From: Rhodoblastus sp963828185
GTDB taxonomy: Bacteria > Pseudomonadota > Alphaproteobacteria > Rhizobiales > Beijerinckiaceae
Length of the DNA: 64,000 bases
Assembly (NCBI GenBank): GCA_963828185.1
Contig: CAWHDV010000017.1
Location: forward strand, 558,001-622,000
Direction: 5' to 3'
Part shown: piece by piece, positions 40,886-50,407 of the stretch
Layout: each line of letters opens with the position of its first letter
Position numbering within the stretch: the stretch's first letter is position 1
Position numbers and translations under genes: made by a program
Notes under the pieces: generated by a model
The model's database searches: none
Told to the model about the DNA's origin: nothing
The model's input: only the letters and a program-made list of their open reading frames with translations

Positions 40886-41266
40886 TCAGCCCGCGTAGTC
40901 CGCCAGCGCTTCCTGAGAAACCGGCGTCAGCGACACCGATTCGCCGCAGCCGCAGGACGCAGTTTCGTTGGGGTTTTCGAACACGAAGGTGGCCGACATC
41001 TTGGTGACCGCGAAATCCATGCGCGCGCCAATCAGGAACAACACGGCCTTGGGGTCGATCAGCACCTTGGCGCCCTTGTCCTCGACCAGCATCTCGCCGG
41101 GGCGCGCCTCTTCCGCCATCTCCACCGTATAGGACATGCCGGCGCAGCCGCCGTTCTTCACGCCGACCCGTAGCCCGAAGGCGGAGCCGCCGGCCTTCCC
41201 GACCAGCGAAATGACGCGCGCGGCGGCGGCGTCGGTGATTGTCATGAGCGAACGGGTTGCGGCCAT
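40886..41266 (-). CDS. A-type iron-sulfur carrier protein (HesB/IscA/SufA family)
   Basis: 126 residues from ATG 41266; ATG 41245 is a shorter option. The three conserved cysteines are present: NGGCAGMSYTVE and ASCGCGES. A-type carriers hold Fe-S clusters for delivery to target enzymes; local users would include BioB and MoaA-type enzymes. The suf operon is not next to it, and in many Hyphomicrobiales a single such gene stands apart. Divergent from trpG. Confidence 0.9.
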   Translation of the reverse strand: MAATRSLMTITDAAAARVISLVGKAGGSAFGLRVGVKNGGCAGMSYTVEMAEEARPGEMLVEDKGAKVLIDPKAVLFLIGARMDFAVTKMSATFVFENPNETASCGCGESVSLTPVSQEALADYAG

Positions 41267-41441
41267 CAGCGATAAGTCCCCTTCAACCGGTTCAATAGCC
41301 GGCGAATATTGCGACACACTCCATATAGCATCGCGGGGCGCCCGGTTAAAGGCGGTCCCGGCCGGCAGATTGACTTCGCCGGCCCTTCCGCTCAAAACAC
41401 CACCATCAAGTCCGCGGCCAAGCGGCAGAGGTTTTTTCCCC

Positions 41442-42044
41442 ATGCAATCCGTGACCCTGATCGACAATTACGACAGCTTCACCTTCAATCTGGTGCATTA
41501 CCTCGGCGCGCTCGGCGCCCATGTGAAGGTCGTGCGCAACGACCAGGCCACGGTCGAGGAAATCATCGCCGAGGACCCGGATTGCCTGGTGCTTTCGCCC
41601 GGCCCCTGCACGCCGCGCGAGGCGGGAATCTGCCTCGACCTGATCCGGGCCGCGAGCGACGCCATCCCGATCCTCGGCGTCTGCCTCGGCCATCAGGCGA
41701 TCGGCGAGGTTTTCGGCGGCGAAGTCGTCCGCGCTCCGAGCCCCGTGCACGGCAAGATCGCCGAGATCAGCCACACCGGCGAGACGGTTTTCCACGGACT
41801 GCCGACGCCCTTCAAGGCCACGCGCTATCATTCGCTGGTGGTGCGCCGCGATTCGTTGCCCACCGATCTGGCGGTCACCGCCGAGACCGGCGACGGGCTG
41901 ATCATGGGCCTGAGCCACATCACCCATCCCACCCACGGCGTGCAATTCCATCCCGAAAGCATCGCCTCCGAACACGGCCATGCGCTGCTGCGCAATTTCC
42001 TCGATCTGGCGCACGGCTGGAACGCGGCCCGGCGCAAGGCCTGA
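41442..42044 (+). CDS. trpG: Anthranilate synthase component II (glutamine amidotransferase)
   Basis: 200 residues. Class-I amidotransferase: VTLIDNYDSFTFNLVHYLGA, VLSPGPCTP, the nucleophilic cysteine in GVCLGHQAIGE, and the catalytic HPE of GVQFHPESI. It supplies ammonia from glutamine to TrpE for anthranilate synthesis. TrpE is not encoded in the window. First gene of trpG-trpD-trpC-moaC-moeA, an order common in alphaproteobacteria. Confidence 0.95.
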   Translation: MQSVTLIDNYDSFTFNLVHYLGALGAHVKVVRNDQATVEEIIAEDPDCLVLSPGPCTPREAGICLDLIRAASDAIPILGVCLGHQAIGEVFGGEVVRAPSPVHGKIAEISHTGETVFHGLPTPFKATRYHSLVVRRDSLPTDLAVTAETGDGLIMGLSHITHPTHGVQFHPESIASEHGHALLRNFLDLAHGWNAARRKA

Positions 42045-42045
42045 C

Positions 42046-43089
42046 ATGGAAGCGTTCAAGCCCCTCCTCTCGAAAATCGCCCACGGGCACAGTCTTTCCC
42101 GCGCAGAGGCCGAGGCGGCGTTTGAAATGCTGCTGTCCGGACAGGCCACCCACGCGCAGATGGGCGCTTTCCTCATGGGCCTGCGCGTGCGCGGCGAAAC
42201 CGTGGATGAGCTGACCGGCGCCGTCACCGTGGCGCGCGCGAAAATGCTGCCGGTCAAGGCGCCGGACGGCGCAATGGACATTGTCGGCACGGGCGGCGAC
42301 GGCGCCAACACCTACAATGTCTCGACGCTGGCGGCGATCATCGTCGCCGCCTGCGGCGTTCCCGTCGCCAAACACGGCAGCCGCGCGGCATCGTCGATGT
42401 CCGGGGCGAGCGACGTGCTGAGCGAATTGGGCGTGGGCGTCGGCATTACGCCTGAGATGGTCGAGGAGAGCCTGCGCGAGGCCAATATCGGCTTCATGCT
42501 GGCGCAGGCCCACCATGCCGCGATGGCCCATGTCGCGCCCGTGCGCAAGGAAACCGGCGCCCGCACGCTGTTCAACCTGATCGGGCCGCTGTCCAACCCC
42601 GCCGGCGTCAAGCGCATCCTGCTCGGCGTCTTTTCCGAAAAATGGATGGAGCCGATCGCCCGGACGTTGCAGGAACTCGGCGCCGAACGCGTCTGGGTGG
42701 CGCATGGCGACGACGGCCTCGACGAGATCACCACCACCGGCCCGACCGCCATCGTCGCGCTGGAGGATGGGCAAATCCGCCGTTTCGAGGTCACGCCGGA
42801 ACAGGCGGGCCTGAGCCGCGCGAACATCGAGGACCTGCGCGGCGGCGATCCCGCCCATAACGCAAAGGCTTTGCGCGCGGTTCTCGACGGCGCGAAAGGC
42901 GCCTATCGCGACATCGCCGTGCTCAACGCCGCCGGCGCGCTCATCGTCGCCGGCAAGGCGCCGGACCTCGCCTCCGGCGCGCGCATGGCCGAGGCCGCGC
43001 TTGACAGCGGAAAAGCGCGCGCAACGCTCGAAAAATTGATAAAAATCTCCAATGCCGATAAACGCGCCGGTACACAGGCGACGGTTTAG
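42046..43089 (+). CDS. trpD: Anthranilate phosphoribosyltransferase
   Basis: 347 residues. The phosphoribosyl-pyrophosphate loop GTGGDGANTYNVST, KHGSRAASSMSGASDVLSEL, and NLIGPLSNPAGVKRILLGVF identify TrpD, the second step of tryptophan synthesis. It starts one base after the trpG stop. Confidence 0.96.
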   Translation: MEAFKPLLSKIAHGHSLSRAEAEAAFEMLLSGQATHAQMGAFLMGLRVRGETVDELTGAVTVARAKMLPVKAPDGAMDIVGTGGDGANTYNVSTLAAIIVAACGVPVAKHGSRAASSMSGASDVLSELGVGVGITPEMVEESLREANIGFMLAQAHHAAMAHVAPVRKETGARTLFNLIGPLSNPAGVKRILLGVFSEKWMEPIARTLQELGAERVWVAHGDDGLDEITTTGPTAIVALEDGQIRRFEVTPEQAGLSRANIEDLRGGDPAHNAKALRAVLDGAKGAYRDIAVLNAAGALIVAGKAPDLASGARMAEAALDSGKARATLEKLIKISNADKRAGTQATV

Positions 43090-43105
43090 GCGCTAAGGTT
43101 GCGAC

Positions 43106-43921
43106 ATGTCCGATGTTCTGAAAAGAATCGAAGCTTACAAGCGAACTGAGATTTCCGAGGCGAAAGTGCGCGTGCCTTTCTCCACCCTGGAGCGCAAGGC
43201 GCATGACCACGACCCGCCGCGCGGTTTTTTGCGCGCCGTGGAAGCCATGGTTGAGGGCGGCCGCCCCGCTTTGATCGCCGAGGTGAAGAAGGCCAGTCCG
43301 TCCAAGGGCCTGATCCGCGCCGACTTCGACCCGCCGGCCCTCGCCCGCGCTTACGAAGCGGGCGGCGCCGCATGCCTTTCCGTGCTGACCGACGGCCCCT
43401 CCTTCCAGGGAAGGCTCGACGATCTCGCCGCGGCCCGCGAGGCGACCCGCCTGCCCGCGCTGCGCAAGGATTTCCTGTTCGACCCCTACCAGGTCTACGA
43501 GGCCCGCGCCGCCGGCGCCGATTGCATCCTGATCATCATGGCCTGCGTCAATGACCGCGAAGCCCGCGCCTTGAATGTCGCCGCGCACGATCTGCACATG
43601 GACGTGCTGGCGGAGGCGCATGATGAAGCGGAACTCGACCGCGCCCTTGCGCTGGAAACGCAGCTGATCGGCATCAACAACCGCAACCTGCGCGATTTCA
43701 AGGTCAATCTTGAAACCTGCGAAAAGCTCAGCCTGCGCGCGCCGAAGGACCGGTTGCTCGTCGCCGAGAGCGGAATCGGCGCCCATGCCGACATCACGCG
43801 GCTGCAAAAGGCAGGCATCAATGTCTTCCTGGTCGGCAAATCACTGATGCGGCAGGCCGATGTCGCCAAGGCGACCAGGACTCTGCTCACCGGCGCGGCC
43901 GCCGCCACCCAGACGGCATGA
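43106..43921 (+). CDS. trpC: Indole-3-glycerol phosphate synthase
   Basis: 271 residues, a single-function TIM barrel (not fused to TrpF). Diagnostic strands: ALIAEVKKASPSKGLI with the catalytic lysine, RKDFLFDPYQVYEARAAGAD, IGINNRNLRDFKVN, and LLVAESGIGAHADI at the phosphate site. The stop overlaps the moaC start (ATGA). Confidence 0.96.
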   Translation: MSDVLKRIEAYKRTEISEAKVRVPFSTLERKAHDHDPPRGFLRAVEAMVEGGRPALIAEVKKASPSKGLIRADFDPPALARAYEAGGAACLSVLTDGPSFQGRLDDLAAAREATRLPALRKDFLFDPYQVYEARAAGADCILIIMACVNDREARALNVAAHDLHMDVLAEAHDEAELDRALALETQLIGINNRNLRDFKVNLETCEKLSLRAPKDRLLVAESGIGAHADITRLQKAGINVFLVGKSLMRQADVAKATRTLLTGAAAATQTA

Positions 43922-44409
43922 CCAAGGGACCGCAAAAGCTCACCCATCTGGGCGAGAGCGGCGAGGCCCGAATGGTCGATGTGTCCGGGAAGAAGCGCAG
44001 CGCGCGCACGGCGATCGCCCAAGGCTGCGTCGTCATGGCGCCGCAAACCCTCGCGCTCTGTCTTTCCGGACAGGCCAAAAAGGGCGACGTCTATTCCGTC
44101 GCCCGCATCGCCGGCATCATGGCGGCCAAGCGCACGCACGAACTGATCCCGCTCTGCCATCCGCTGAACCTGACCAAGGTGCAAGTCGATATCGAGGCCG
44201 ACGAGACCCTGCCCGGCTTGCGGGTGAAGGCCACGGCCAAGGTTATGGGCGAGACCGGCGTCGAGATGGAGGCGCTGACCGCGGTTTCCGTCGCCTGCCT
44301 GACCATTTACGACATGCTGAAGGCGGCCGATCACGCCATGCGCATCGAAAGCGTGCTGCTGAGTGAAAAGACCGGCGGCGAGTCGGGTGATTATATTCGC
44401 GAGCACTAG
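43918..44409 (+). CDS. moaC: Cyclic pyranopterin monophosphate synthase MoaC
   Basis: 163 residues. MoaC motifs: MVDVSGKKRSARTAIAQGCV, AAKRTHELIPLCHPLNLTKV (active-site histidines) and KVMGETGVEMEALTAVSVAC. It converts the MoaA product to cyclic pyranopterin monophosphate in molybdenum cofactor synthesis. Coupled to trpC by an ATGA overlap; moeA follows after 14 bases. Confidence 0.96.
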   Translation: MTKGPQKLTHLGESGEARMVDVSGKKRSARTAIAQGCVVMAPQTLALCLSGQAKKGDVYSVARIAGIMAAKRTHELIPLCHPLNLTKVQVDIEADETLPGLRVKATAKVMGETGVEMEALTAVSVACLTIYDMLKAADHAMRIESVLLSEKTGGESGDYIREH

Positions 44410-44423
44410 GTCGAGCTTCCGCC

Positions 44424-45644
44424 ATGACCGAAACAACACCTCCCCTCAGCGTCGACGAGGCGCTGCAAGCCATTCTCGCCGGCGCGAAATCTCCGCTGGC
44501 GGTCGAGCAGACGCCGCTGGCCCAGGCTTTTGGCCGCACGCTGGCGGAAGATGTTTTCGCCCGCCGCACCCAGCCGCCGAAGGCGCTTTCCGCCATGGAC
44601 GGCTACGCCCTGCGCGCCGATGATTTGGGCGCACGAAGAGTGATCGGCGAATCCGCCGCCGGGCGCGGCTTTGCCGGACATTGCGGGCCGGGCGAAGCGG
44701 TGCGCATTTTTACCGGCGCGCCGCTGCCCGCCGGCGCCGACACTGTCCTTGTTCAGGAAGACGCGGAGCGCGAAGGCGACAGCGTCACGCCGACGGCGCC
44801 CATAGCCGCGGGCCGCAACGTCCGACTGGAAGGCATAGATTTCCGCGACGGTGAAAAGATCCTCGAACGCGGACGAAAACTCGGCCCGGCCGATGTCGCG
44901 CTGGCCGCCAGCGCCGATCATGCGACATTGCCGCTGGCGCGACGGCCGCGCGTGGGCGTGCTCGCCACCGGCGACGAACTCGTCGCGCCGGGCGAAAAAA
45001 AGCGCGGGCCGGACCAGATCGTCGCCTCCAACACATTTTCCGTGCTCGGCCTGATCGCCGCTTGCGGCGGCGAAGCTTTCGATCTCGGCCTGGCCAGCGA
45101 CCGGCTTGACGAGATCGAGGCGGCCATAAATCGGGCTCGCGCTGAAAGCCTCGATGTGCTCGTCACCATCGGCGGCGCCTCGGTCGGCGACCACGACCTG
45201 GTGCGCGGCGCGCTGGCGCGCGAGGGCATGCAGCTGAACTTCTGGCGCGTCAACATGAAGCCGGGCAAGCCGTTGATTTATGGCCATATCGGCCCGATGA
45301 CGGTGCTCGGCCTGCCCGGCAACCCGGTCTCGGCCGTGGTCTGCGGCGAATTGTTCCTGAAGCCGATGATCCGGGCGCTCAGCGGCGATTTATCCGCCGG
45401 GGCCGACCGGTCAGAGCCCGCCACTGCCGGCGCCGCCCTCCCAGCGGGCGGCCCGCGCCAGGAATATTTGCGCGCGACGCTGCAAGTCGATGCTGTGGGC
45501 CGGAGGATCGCCACGCCTCACGCCGACCAGGATTCATCGCTCACGCGTGTCCTGGCGCGATCGCAGGTGCTGATCGTGCGCGCCCCCAGGGCGCCTGCCG
45601 CCGAGGCCGGCGAGCCAGTGCGAATTTTGTGGCTTACCCGGTAA
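44424..45644 (+). CDS. moeA: Molybdopterin molybdenumtransferase MoeA
   Basis: 406 residues with the four MoeA domains. PKALSAMDGYALRADDL, the domain-III MoCF signature ATGDELVAPG ... GGASVGDHDLV, and NMKPGKPLIYGHIG with GLPGNPVSAVVCG are diagnostic. It inserts molybdate into adenylated molybdopterin. A convergent terminator at 45654-45690 follows. Confidence 0.95.
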   Translation: MTETTPPLSVDEALQAILAGAKSPLAVEQTPLAQAFGRTLAEDVFARRTQPPKALSAMDGYALRADDLGARRVIGESAAGRGFAGHCGPGEAVRIFTGAPLPAGADTVLVQEDAEREGDSVTPTAPIAAGRNVRLEGIDFRDGEKILERGRKLGPADVALAASADHATLPLARRPRVGVLATGDELVAPGEKKRGPDQIVASNTFSVLGLIAACGGEAFDLGLASDRLDEIEAAINRARAESLDVLVTIGGASVGDHDLVRGALAREGMQLNFWRVNMKPGKPLIYGHIGPMTVLGLPGNPVSAVVCGELFLKPMIRALSGDLSAGADRSEPATAGAALPAGGPRQEYLRATLQVDAVGRRIATPHADQDSSLTRVLARSQVLIVRAPRAPAAEAGEPVRILWLTR

Positions 45645-45653
45645 AAAATAATC

Positions 45654-45690
45654 GGGGCGGCGAGGGCCCGTCTTTTGACCCCGCCGCCCC
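45654..45690. terminator. Convergent terminator between moeA and the LysM/LytM gene
   Basis: GGGGCGGCG (45654-45662) pairs with CGCCGCCCC (45682-45690) around a 19-base loop. An A-rich run before the stem (AAAAAATAAT) is a T-rich tail for the minus-strand transcript; the plus side is less T-rich. Confidence 0.6.
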
Positions 45691-45739
45691 GCATGCTTTC
45701 CCAGCCGTGTCTCGCGGCTCCGGGAAAGAATTACAATGA

Positions 45740-47290
45740 TTACAATCCGGCCAGGTAGGACGAAGGATCGACCGGCTTGGAGCCCTTGCGCAGTTCGAAG
45801 TGCAATTGCGGCGAGGCGACATTGCCGCTCTGGCCCGACAAGGCGATGGTCTGGCCGCGCTTGACCGTATCGCCGCGCTTGACGTCGAGCGAACCATTGT
45901 TGGCGTAGGCGGAAACAAAGCCGTTGGGATGGCGGATCAGCACGAGATTGCCATAGCCTTTCAACTCGCTGCCGGCATAGGCCACGACGCCGCTCTCGGC
46001 CGCCTTGACCGGGGTGCCATCGGGCACCGCGATGTTGATGCCGTCGTTGCCGCCGGCGCCAAATGCCTGGATCACCCGGCCGCGCGCCGGCCAGCGGAAC
46101 TCGGGATGGGCGGCGTCGCCGCCGCTCGCCACGCTCGGCGCGGCTGGCTCGAGACTCGCGGTGGTGGCGGACCTGTCAACGGCCGAAGCATGCGTCTTGG
46201 TGAATTTCGACGCGGCGGGCTCAGGCGCCGTCAACTCGGCGACCGCCGTTTGCTTGGGCGCATGCATCGCAGCGAGTTTCTTCGCTTCGGCGTCGGCTTT
46301 CTCCTGCTCGCGCCTGGCGATCCTCTCCTGCTGCTTCAATTGCGCTTCGGCGGCCCTGCGCGTTGCATCGGTCGCATTCGCCTGCGCCAACTTTGCTTGC
46401 GCCATCTTGGCCTGCGCCATCTTGGCCTCGGCCAGGCGGGCGCGTCTTCCGGCGAGATTGGTCGCGGCGTCGTGCGTTTCCATCGCGACCGGATTCGGTC
46501 CGGCGACAAATTTTTGCGTCTCTGCGTATTTTGGCTCGGCGCCGAGGCGATGCGGCGGCTCGCCGCGGGAGGCTGTCATGACCGGATGGGCCTTCGGCTG
46601 CGCAAGCCGCGAGGCTTCCTGCCGGGACTCCACATGAGCCATGCGCGCAGGCCGGGCCTCGGCCGGCGCCAGCGACGCGGAGCGCGCTTCGGCATGATAG
46701 ACCGGGATCACCATGCGCGCGCCGGGCTGGACCTGGGCGCGGGTGTTGTAGCCATTGAGGCGCAGCAAGGTCGCCAGAGGCACGCCATAGCGCTGGGCGA
46801 TGATCTCGGCGTTTTCGCCCTGGGCGACGACGATGGGGGTGCCGCCCTCGGGGCTCCAGCCGCCAACGCCCGTCGCCTTGGGGCGCGCGAGCGAAGCGGA
46901 ATGCGTCACGCCGGGCGCATATCCCGGGGCCGACCAGGCGGCATGCGCCGGAGCGGCGCTCGGCGGGGCCAGCGGCTCGCTCTGGATCAAGGAGGAATGT
47001 TGCGGCGCGTAGCGCGGCTGGTCGATGTCGGCCGGCGGCCGCGGCGAATGTTCGCTATTGTTGTCGCCGAAGGGCTTGAACGCGTCGGTGAAGAAATTGC
47101 CCGAGCTTTGCTGCGGCTGATTGATCGTGCCCGTGGGGTTGCGGTCAAATCTCGACGACGTCTGGAACGGATTGCCGAGCGGATCGCCGCCCATGCGGCT
47201 TAAATCCGCGCACCCGCCGAGTGTAATCGCAGCCATGCCGATCAGGGCCAACCGGACCGTCGTGCCGGAAATCTTCAGCGCCTTGTCCAT
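45740..47290 (-). CDS. LysM and degenerate LytM/M23 domain lipoprotein (NlpD-like)
   Basis: 516 residues from ATG 47290. The lipoprotein signal ends ITLGGC. A LysM domain (IVVAQGENAEIIAQRYGVPL, then LLRLNGYN), an Ala/Lys/Gln-rich coiled region (residues about 280-345), and a C-terminal M23 domain (GRVIQAFGAGGNDGINIAVP ... HFELRKGSKPVDP). The zinc ligands of active M23 enzymes appear lost: the first His and Asp of H-x(n)-D are Asn here, and the H-x-H motif reads QLHF. So it is probably a non-catalytic amidase activator like NlpD/EnvC, acting at division. Located after surE-pcm, the usual place of nlpD. Confidence 0.85.
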   Translation of the reverse strand: MDKALKISGTTVRLALIGMAAITLGGCADLSRMGGDPLGNPFQTSSRFDRNPTGTINQPQQSSGNFFTDAFKPFGDNNSEHSPRPPADIDQPRYAPQHSSLIQSEPLAPPSAAPAHAAWSAPGYAPGVTHSASLARPKATGVGGWSPEGGTPIVVAQGENAEIIAQRYGVPLATLLRLNGYNTRAQVQPGARMVIPVYHAEARSASLAPAEARPARMAHVESRQEASRLAQPKAHPVMTASRGEPPHRLGAEPKYAETQKFVAGPNPVAMETHDAATNLAGRRARLAEAKMAQAKMAQAKLAQANATDATRRAAEAQLKQQERIARREQEKADAEAKKLAAMHAPKQTAVAELTAPEPAASKFTKTHASAVDRSATTASLEPAAPSVASGGDAAHPEFRWPARGRVIQAFGAGGNDGINIAVPDGTPVKAAESGVVAYAGSELKGYGNLVLIRHPNGFVSAYANNGSLDVKRGDTVKRGQTIALSGQSGNVASPQLHFELRKGSKPVDPSSYLAGL

Positions 47291-47400
47291 CACGCATCCC
47301 ACCTACGCATCTAACCAACAATGCGATTAAACGGTAAGCGGGTTAAAGGAGCGTTTAAGATGAATGCGGATTCATAAAAACCTTTGCAATTAACGACTTG

Positions 47401-48099
47401 CTAACCTTGTTCCGCCCGGTAGAGCCCATGAAGCAGTTTTTGCGCGCGACAACGCCCGAAAACCTCGGCCTCGAGCTCGTCGCCCTGGCCTCGGCGGTAG
47501 CGCAGCAATTCGGCCTGCCCCCCGGCCTCCCGCAGGCGCGAGGCCACGAGAACGCCGCCTTCGCCGAGCGCGCCGAACAGATGCGGCGGCGGCGCCTCCA
47601 GCGCGCCATGCACCAGGATGCGGTCGAACAGGCCGAAGGTGGGCGAAATCTCGAACCCGTCGGCCCACAGCAGGTTGACGTTCTTGATCGCCAGCCGCTC
47701 CAGTCTTCCGCGCGCCTCCAGCACCAGCTTTTGGAAACATTCGACGCTGACCACGTCGCGCCCGAGCCGCGACAGCACGCCGGCCGAATAGCCCGAGCCC
47801 GAGCCAATTTCGAGAATGCGCTGGTGCGGCTGCGGCGCGAGCAGGGTCAGCATGTGCGCCAGCGTCGACGGCGCCTCCATCGTCTGCCCGCAAGGCAAGG
47901 GAATGGCGACGTCGCGCAAGGCGAGATCGGCATGGGCGGCGCCGGCGAAATTTTCGCGCGGGGTGCTTTCGAGCGCCCGCAGCAACGCGAGATCGCGCCA
48001 GCCTTTGTTGCGAAGTCGCAAGGTCAGTTGCGCCTTGGCTTCGGCCCGCGCCTGCGCGGCGGCGGAAATGACGGGAGGAGCGCCGGAGCCGGGCCGCAT
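47401..48099 (-). CDS. pcm: Protein-L-isoaspartate O-methyltransferase
   Basis: 232 residues from ATG 48099. PCMT features: ALRDVAIPLPCGQTMEAPST, motif I ILEIGSGSGYSAGVLSRLGR, VVSVECFQKLVLEA, and the C-terminal GGVLVASRLREAGGQAELL. It repairs isoaspartyl residues in damaged proteins. The C-terminus carries a longer Arg-rich end. Eight bases downstream of surE, so co-transcribed. Confidence 0.92.
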   Translation of the reverse strand: MRPGSGAPPVISAAAQARAEAKAQLTLRLRNKGWRDLALLRALESTPRENFAGAAHADLALRDVAIPLPCGQTMEAPSTLAHMLTLLAPQPHQRILEIGSGSGYSAGVLSRLGRDVVSVECFQKLVLEARGRLERLAIKNVNLLWADGFEISPTFGLFDRILVHGALEAPPPHLFGALGEGGVLVASRLREAGGQAELLRYRRGQGDELEAEVFGRCRAQKLLHGLYRAEQG

Positions 48100-48107
48100 G
48101 GAGACGC

Positions 48108-48860
48108 TCAGCCGAACAGGCCGGCGAAATGCTTCAGCGCCGGATCGTCGGTGAGGTCGAGGCGCAACGGCGTGACGGATATCTTCTTCTGCGCGACGGC
48201 TTCGAGGTCGGTGCCGGCGCCGGCGGTGAAGTCCGGCCGCTCGAAGGCGATCCAGTAATAGGGATTGCCGCGCCCGTCGAAGCGCGGCTCGATCTTCATC
48301 AGTTCGGCGTCCCGCCGCCCCTGCCGCGCCAGAACCGTGCCTGTCACCTCGCTTGCGTGGCAGGCGGGGAAGTTCAGGTTCATCAGCACGCCAGGCGGCA
48401 GGCCTTTTTCGACCAGTTTTCCGATCAGGCCGGGCGCATGCGTCTCGGCGCAATCCCAGAACGTCCCCTGCGGCGAATAGCATTGAGACAGGGCGAAGGA
48501 AGGATAGCCGAGCAGCGTGCCTTCCATCGCCCCGGCGATGGTGCCGGAATAAGTCACGTCCTCGGCGACGTTCTGGCCCTTGTTGACGCCCGAAAGGATC
48601 AGGTCGGGCGGATTGTCGGCCATCAGCTTGCGCACGCCCATGATGATGCAGTCGGTCGGCGTGCCCTTGACCGCGAAATGGCGGTCGGAAATTTTGCGCA
48701 GGCGCAACGGGTCGGCGAGGGAAAGCGAATGCGCGACGCCCGACTGGTCGGTCTCCGGCGCGACCACGGTCACGTCGTCGGACAGTTTCGCGGCGATGCG
48801 CTCCAGCACTTTCAGGCCGGGCGCATGCACGCCGTCGTCGTTGGTGATCAGAATGCGCAT
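48108..48860 (-). CDS. surE: 5'-nucleotidase SurE
   Basis: 250 residues. ILITNDDGVHAPGLKVLERI has the metal-binding DD pair; VVAPETDQSGVAHSLSLADP, GTPTDCIIMGV and LSGVNKGQNVAEDVTYSGTI complete the SurE signature. It dephosphorylates nucleoside monophosphates and is commonly linked to pcm and nlpD in stress survival, as here. Confidence 0.96.
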   Translation of the reverse strand: MRILITNDDGVHAPGLKVLERIAAKLSDDVTVVAPETDQSGVAHSLSLADPLRLRKISDRHFAVKGTPTDCIIMGVRKLMADNPPDLILSGVNKGQNVAEDVTYSGTIAGAMEGTLLGYPSFALSQCYSPQGTFWDCAETHAPGLIGKLVEKGLPPGVLMNLNFPACHASEVTGTVLARQGRRDAELMKIEPRFDGRGNPYYWIAFERPDFTAGAGTDLEAVAQKKISVTPLRLDLTDDPALKHFAGLFG

Positions 48861-48972
48861 GTTTTTCGCCCGATTCTGCCGAGAATTGCAGAGCGTCTTA
48901 TAACGCGCGTCGCGCCGGGGAACAGCATTTTCCGCCGTGGCGCTCTCCCTTCTCCCCTTGCGGGAGAAGTAT

Positions 48973-50383
48973 TCACCCCCGCGAAATCGTCTCCAGCCCG
49001 CCCATGTAAGGCCGCAAAACCTCCGGCACGGTCACCGAGCCGTCCTCGTTCTGGTAATTCTCCAGCACCGCCACCAGGGCGCGGCCGACCGCCACGCCCG
49101 AGCCGTTGAGCGTATGGACGAAACGCGGCGCCTTGCCGTCAACAGGGCGAAAACGCGCGTTCATGCGGCGCGCCTGGAAATCGCCGCAGACCGAGCAAGA
49201 GGAAATTTCGCGAAAACGGTCCTGGCCGGGCAGCCAGACCTCGATGTCAAAGGTCTTCTGCGAAGCAAAGCCCATATCGCCCGTGCAAAGCGCCATGACG
49301 CGATAGGCGAGGCCGAGTTTTTTCAGCACTTCCTCGGCGCAGGCGGTCATGCGCTCGTGCTCGGCCTGCGACTGCTCCGGCGCGGTGATCGACACCAGTT
49401 CGACCTTGGAGAACTGGTGCTGGCGGATCATGCCGCGCGTGTCGCGACCCGCCGCGCCCGCCTCGGCGCGGAAACAGGCGGTGCCCGCCGTCATGCGCAA
49501 AGGCAGCGCCGCCTCGTCGAGGATCTGCTCGCGGACGAGATTGGTCAGCGGCACTTCCGCGGTGGGGATCATCCAGAAATGGTCGGTCTCGAAGGACTCC
49601 GCCCTGGGCGCGGCCGCGACCTTTTCGGCGAGGTCGGACGGCGCGGCGGCCTCTATGTCCTCGAGCGTTTCTTTCAGTCCCTCGACGCCCAAAATGCCGA
49701 GCGCGGCGAACTGGTCGTCCTTGAATTTCGGCAATTGGGCCGTGCCGAACATGGCGGCGTCGCGCACCAGCAGCGGCGGCGCGACCTCCTGGTAGCCGTG
49801 CCGATCGGCGTGCAGATCGAGCATGAACTGCATCAGCGCGCGCTCGAGTTCGCGCCAGCTTGCCCTTGAGCACGACGAAACGCGCGCCCGACAGGCGTGA
49901 CGCCGCCTCGAAATCCATCATGCCCAGCGCCTCGCCAAGCTCGAAATGCTCCTTCGGCTTGAAAGCGAGCTTGGGCTTTTCGCCGACCTGGCGCAATTCG
50001 ACATTGTCGTCTTCATCCGCGCCCGGCGGGACATCGGGCAGCGGGCGGTTGGGGATGGCCGCGAGTTCGCGCTCGAGCGCGAGAATCGCCGATTTTTCCT
50101 CGGCCTCGATCGCTCCCATGCCGGTTTTCAGCTCGGCGACTTCCTGCTTCAGCTTGTCGGCAAGCGCGCCGTCCTTGGCCTTCATCGCCGCGCCGATTTC
50201 CTTGGACGCCGCGTTGCGGCGCTCCTGTGCGCTCTGCGCCTTGGCGATGGCCGCGCGCCGGGCGTCGTCGAGCTCGATCAGCCGCGCCAGCAGGGCGTCG
50301 GCAGCTGCTTCATCGGGCTTGCGGCGCAAGAGATCGGCGCGAAACGCCTCCGTGTTTTCGCGGATCGATTTGATGTCGTGCAT
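48973..50383 (-). CDS. serS: Seryl-tRNA synthetase, with an apparent +1 frameshift
   Basis: The N-terminal coiled-coil arm (MHDIKSIRENTEAFRADLLR ... AALDG-type helices) reads from ATG 50383 to LSGARFVVLKGKLAR near 49850. The class-II catalytic core (MQFMLDLHADRHGYQEVAPP, motif 2 FRAEAGAAGRDTRGMIRQHQ, motif 3 NGSGVAVGRALVAVLENYQN) continues in another frame to 48973. One extra T at 49849-49850 on the plus strand explains the break: without it the join reads LARLERALMQFMLDLH, as in intact enzymes. Total about 467 residues, including an insertion after KFKDDQF. The enzyme is essential, so a sequencing error is likely. Confidence 0.9.
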
Positions 50384-50407
50384 GGAGCGGCTCGCAGAAG
50401 GAGAGAA

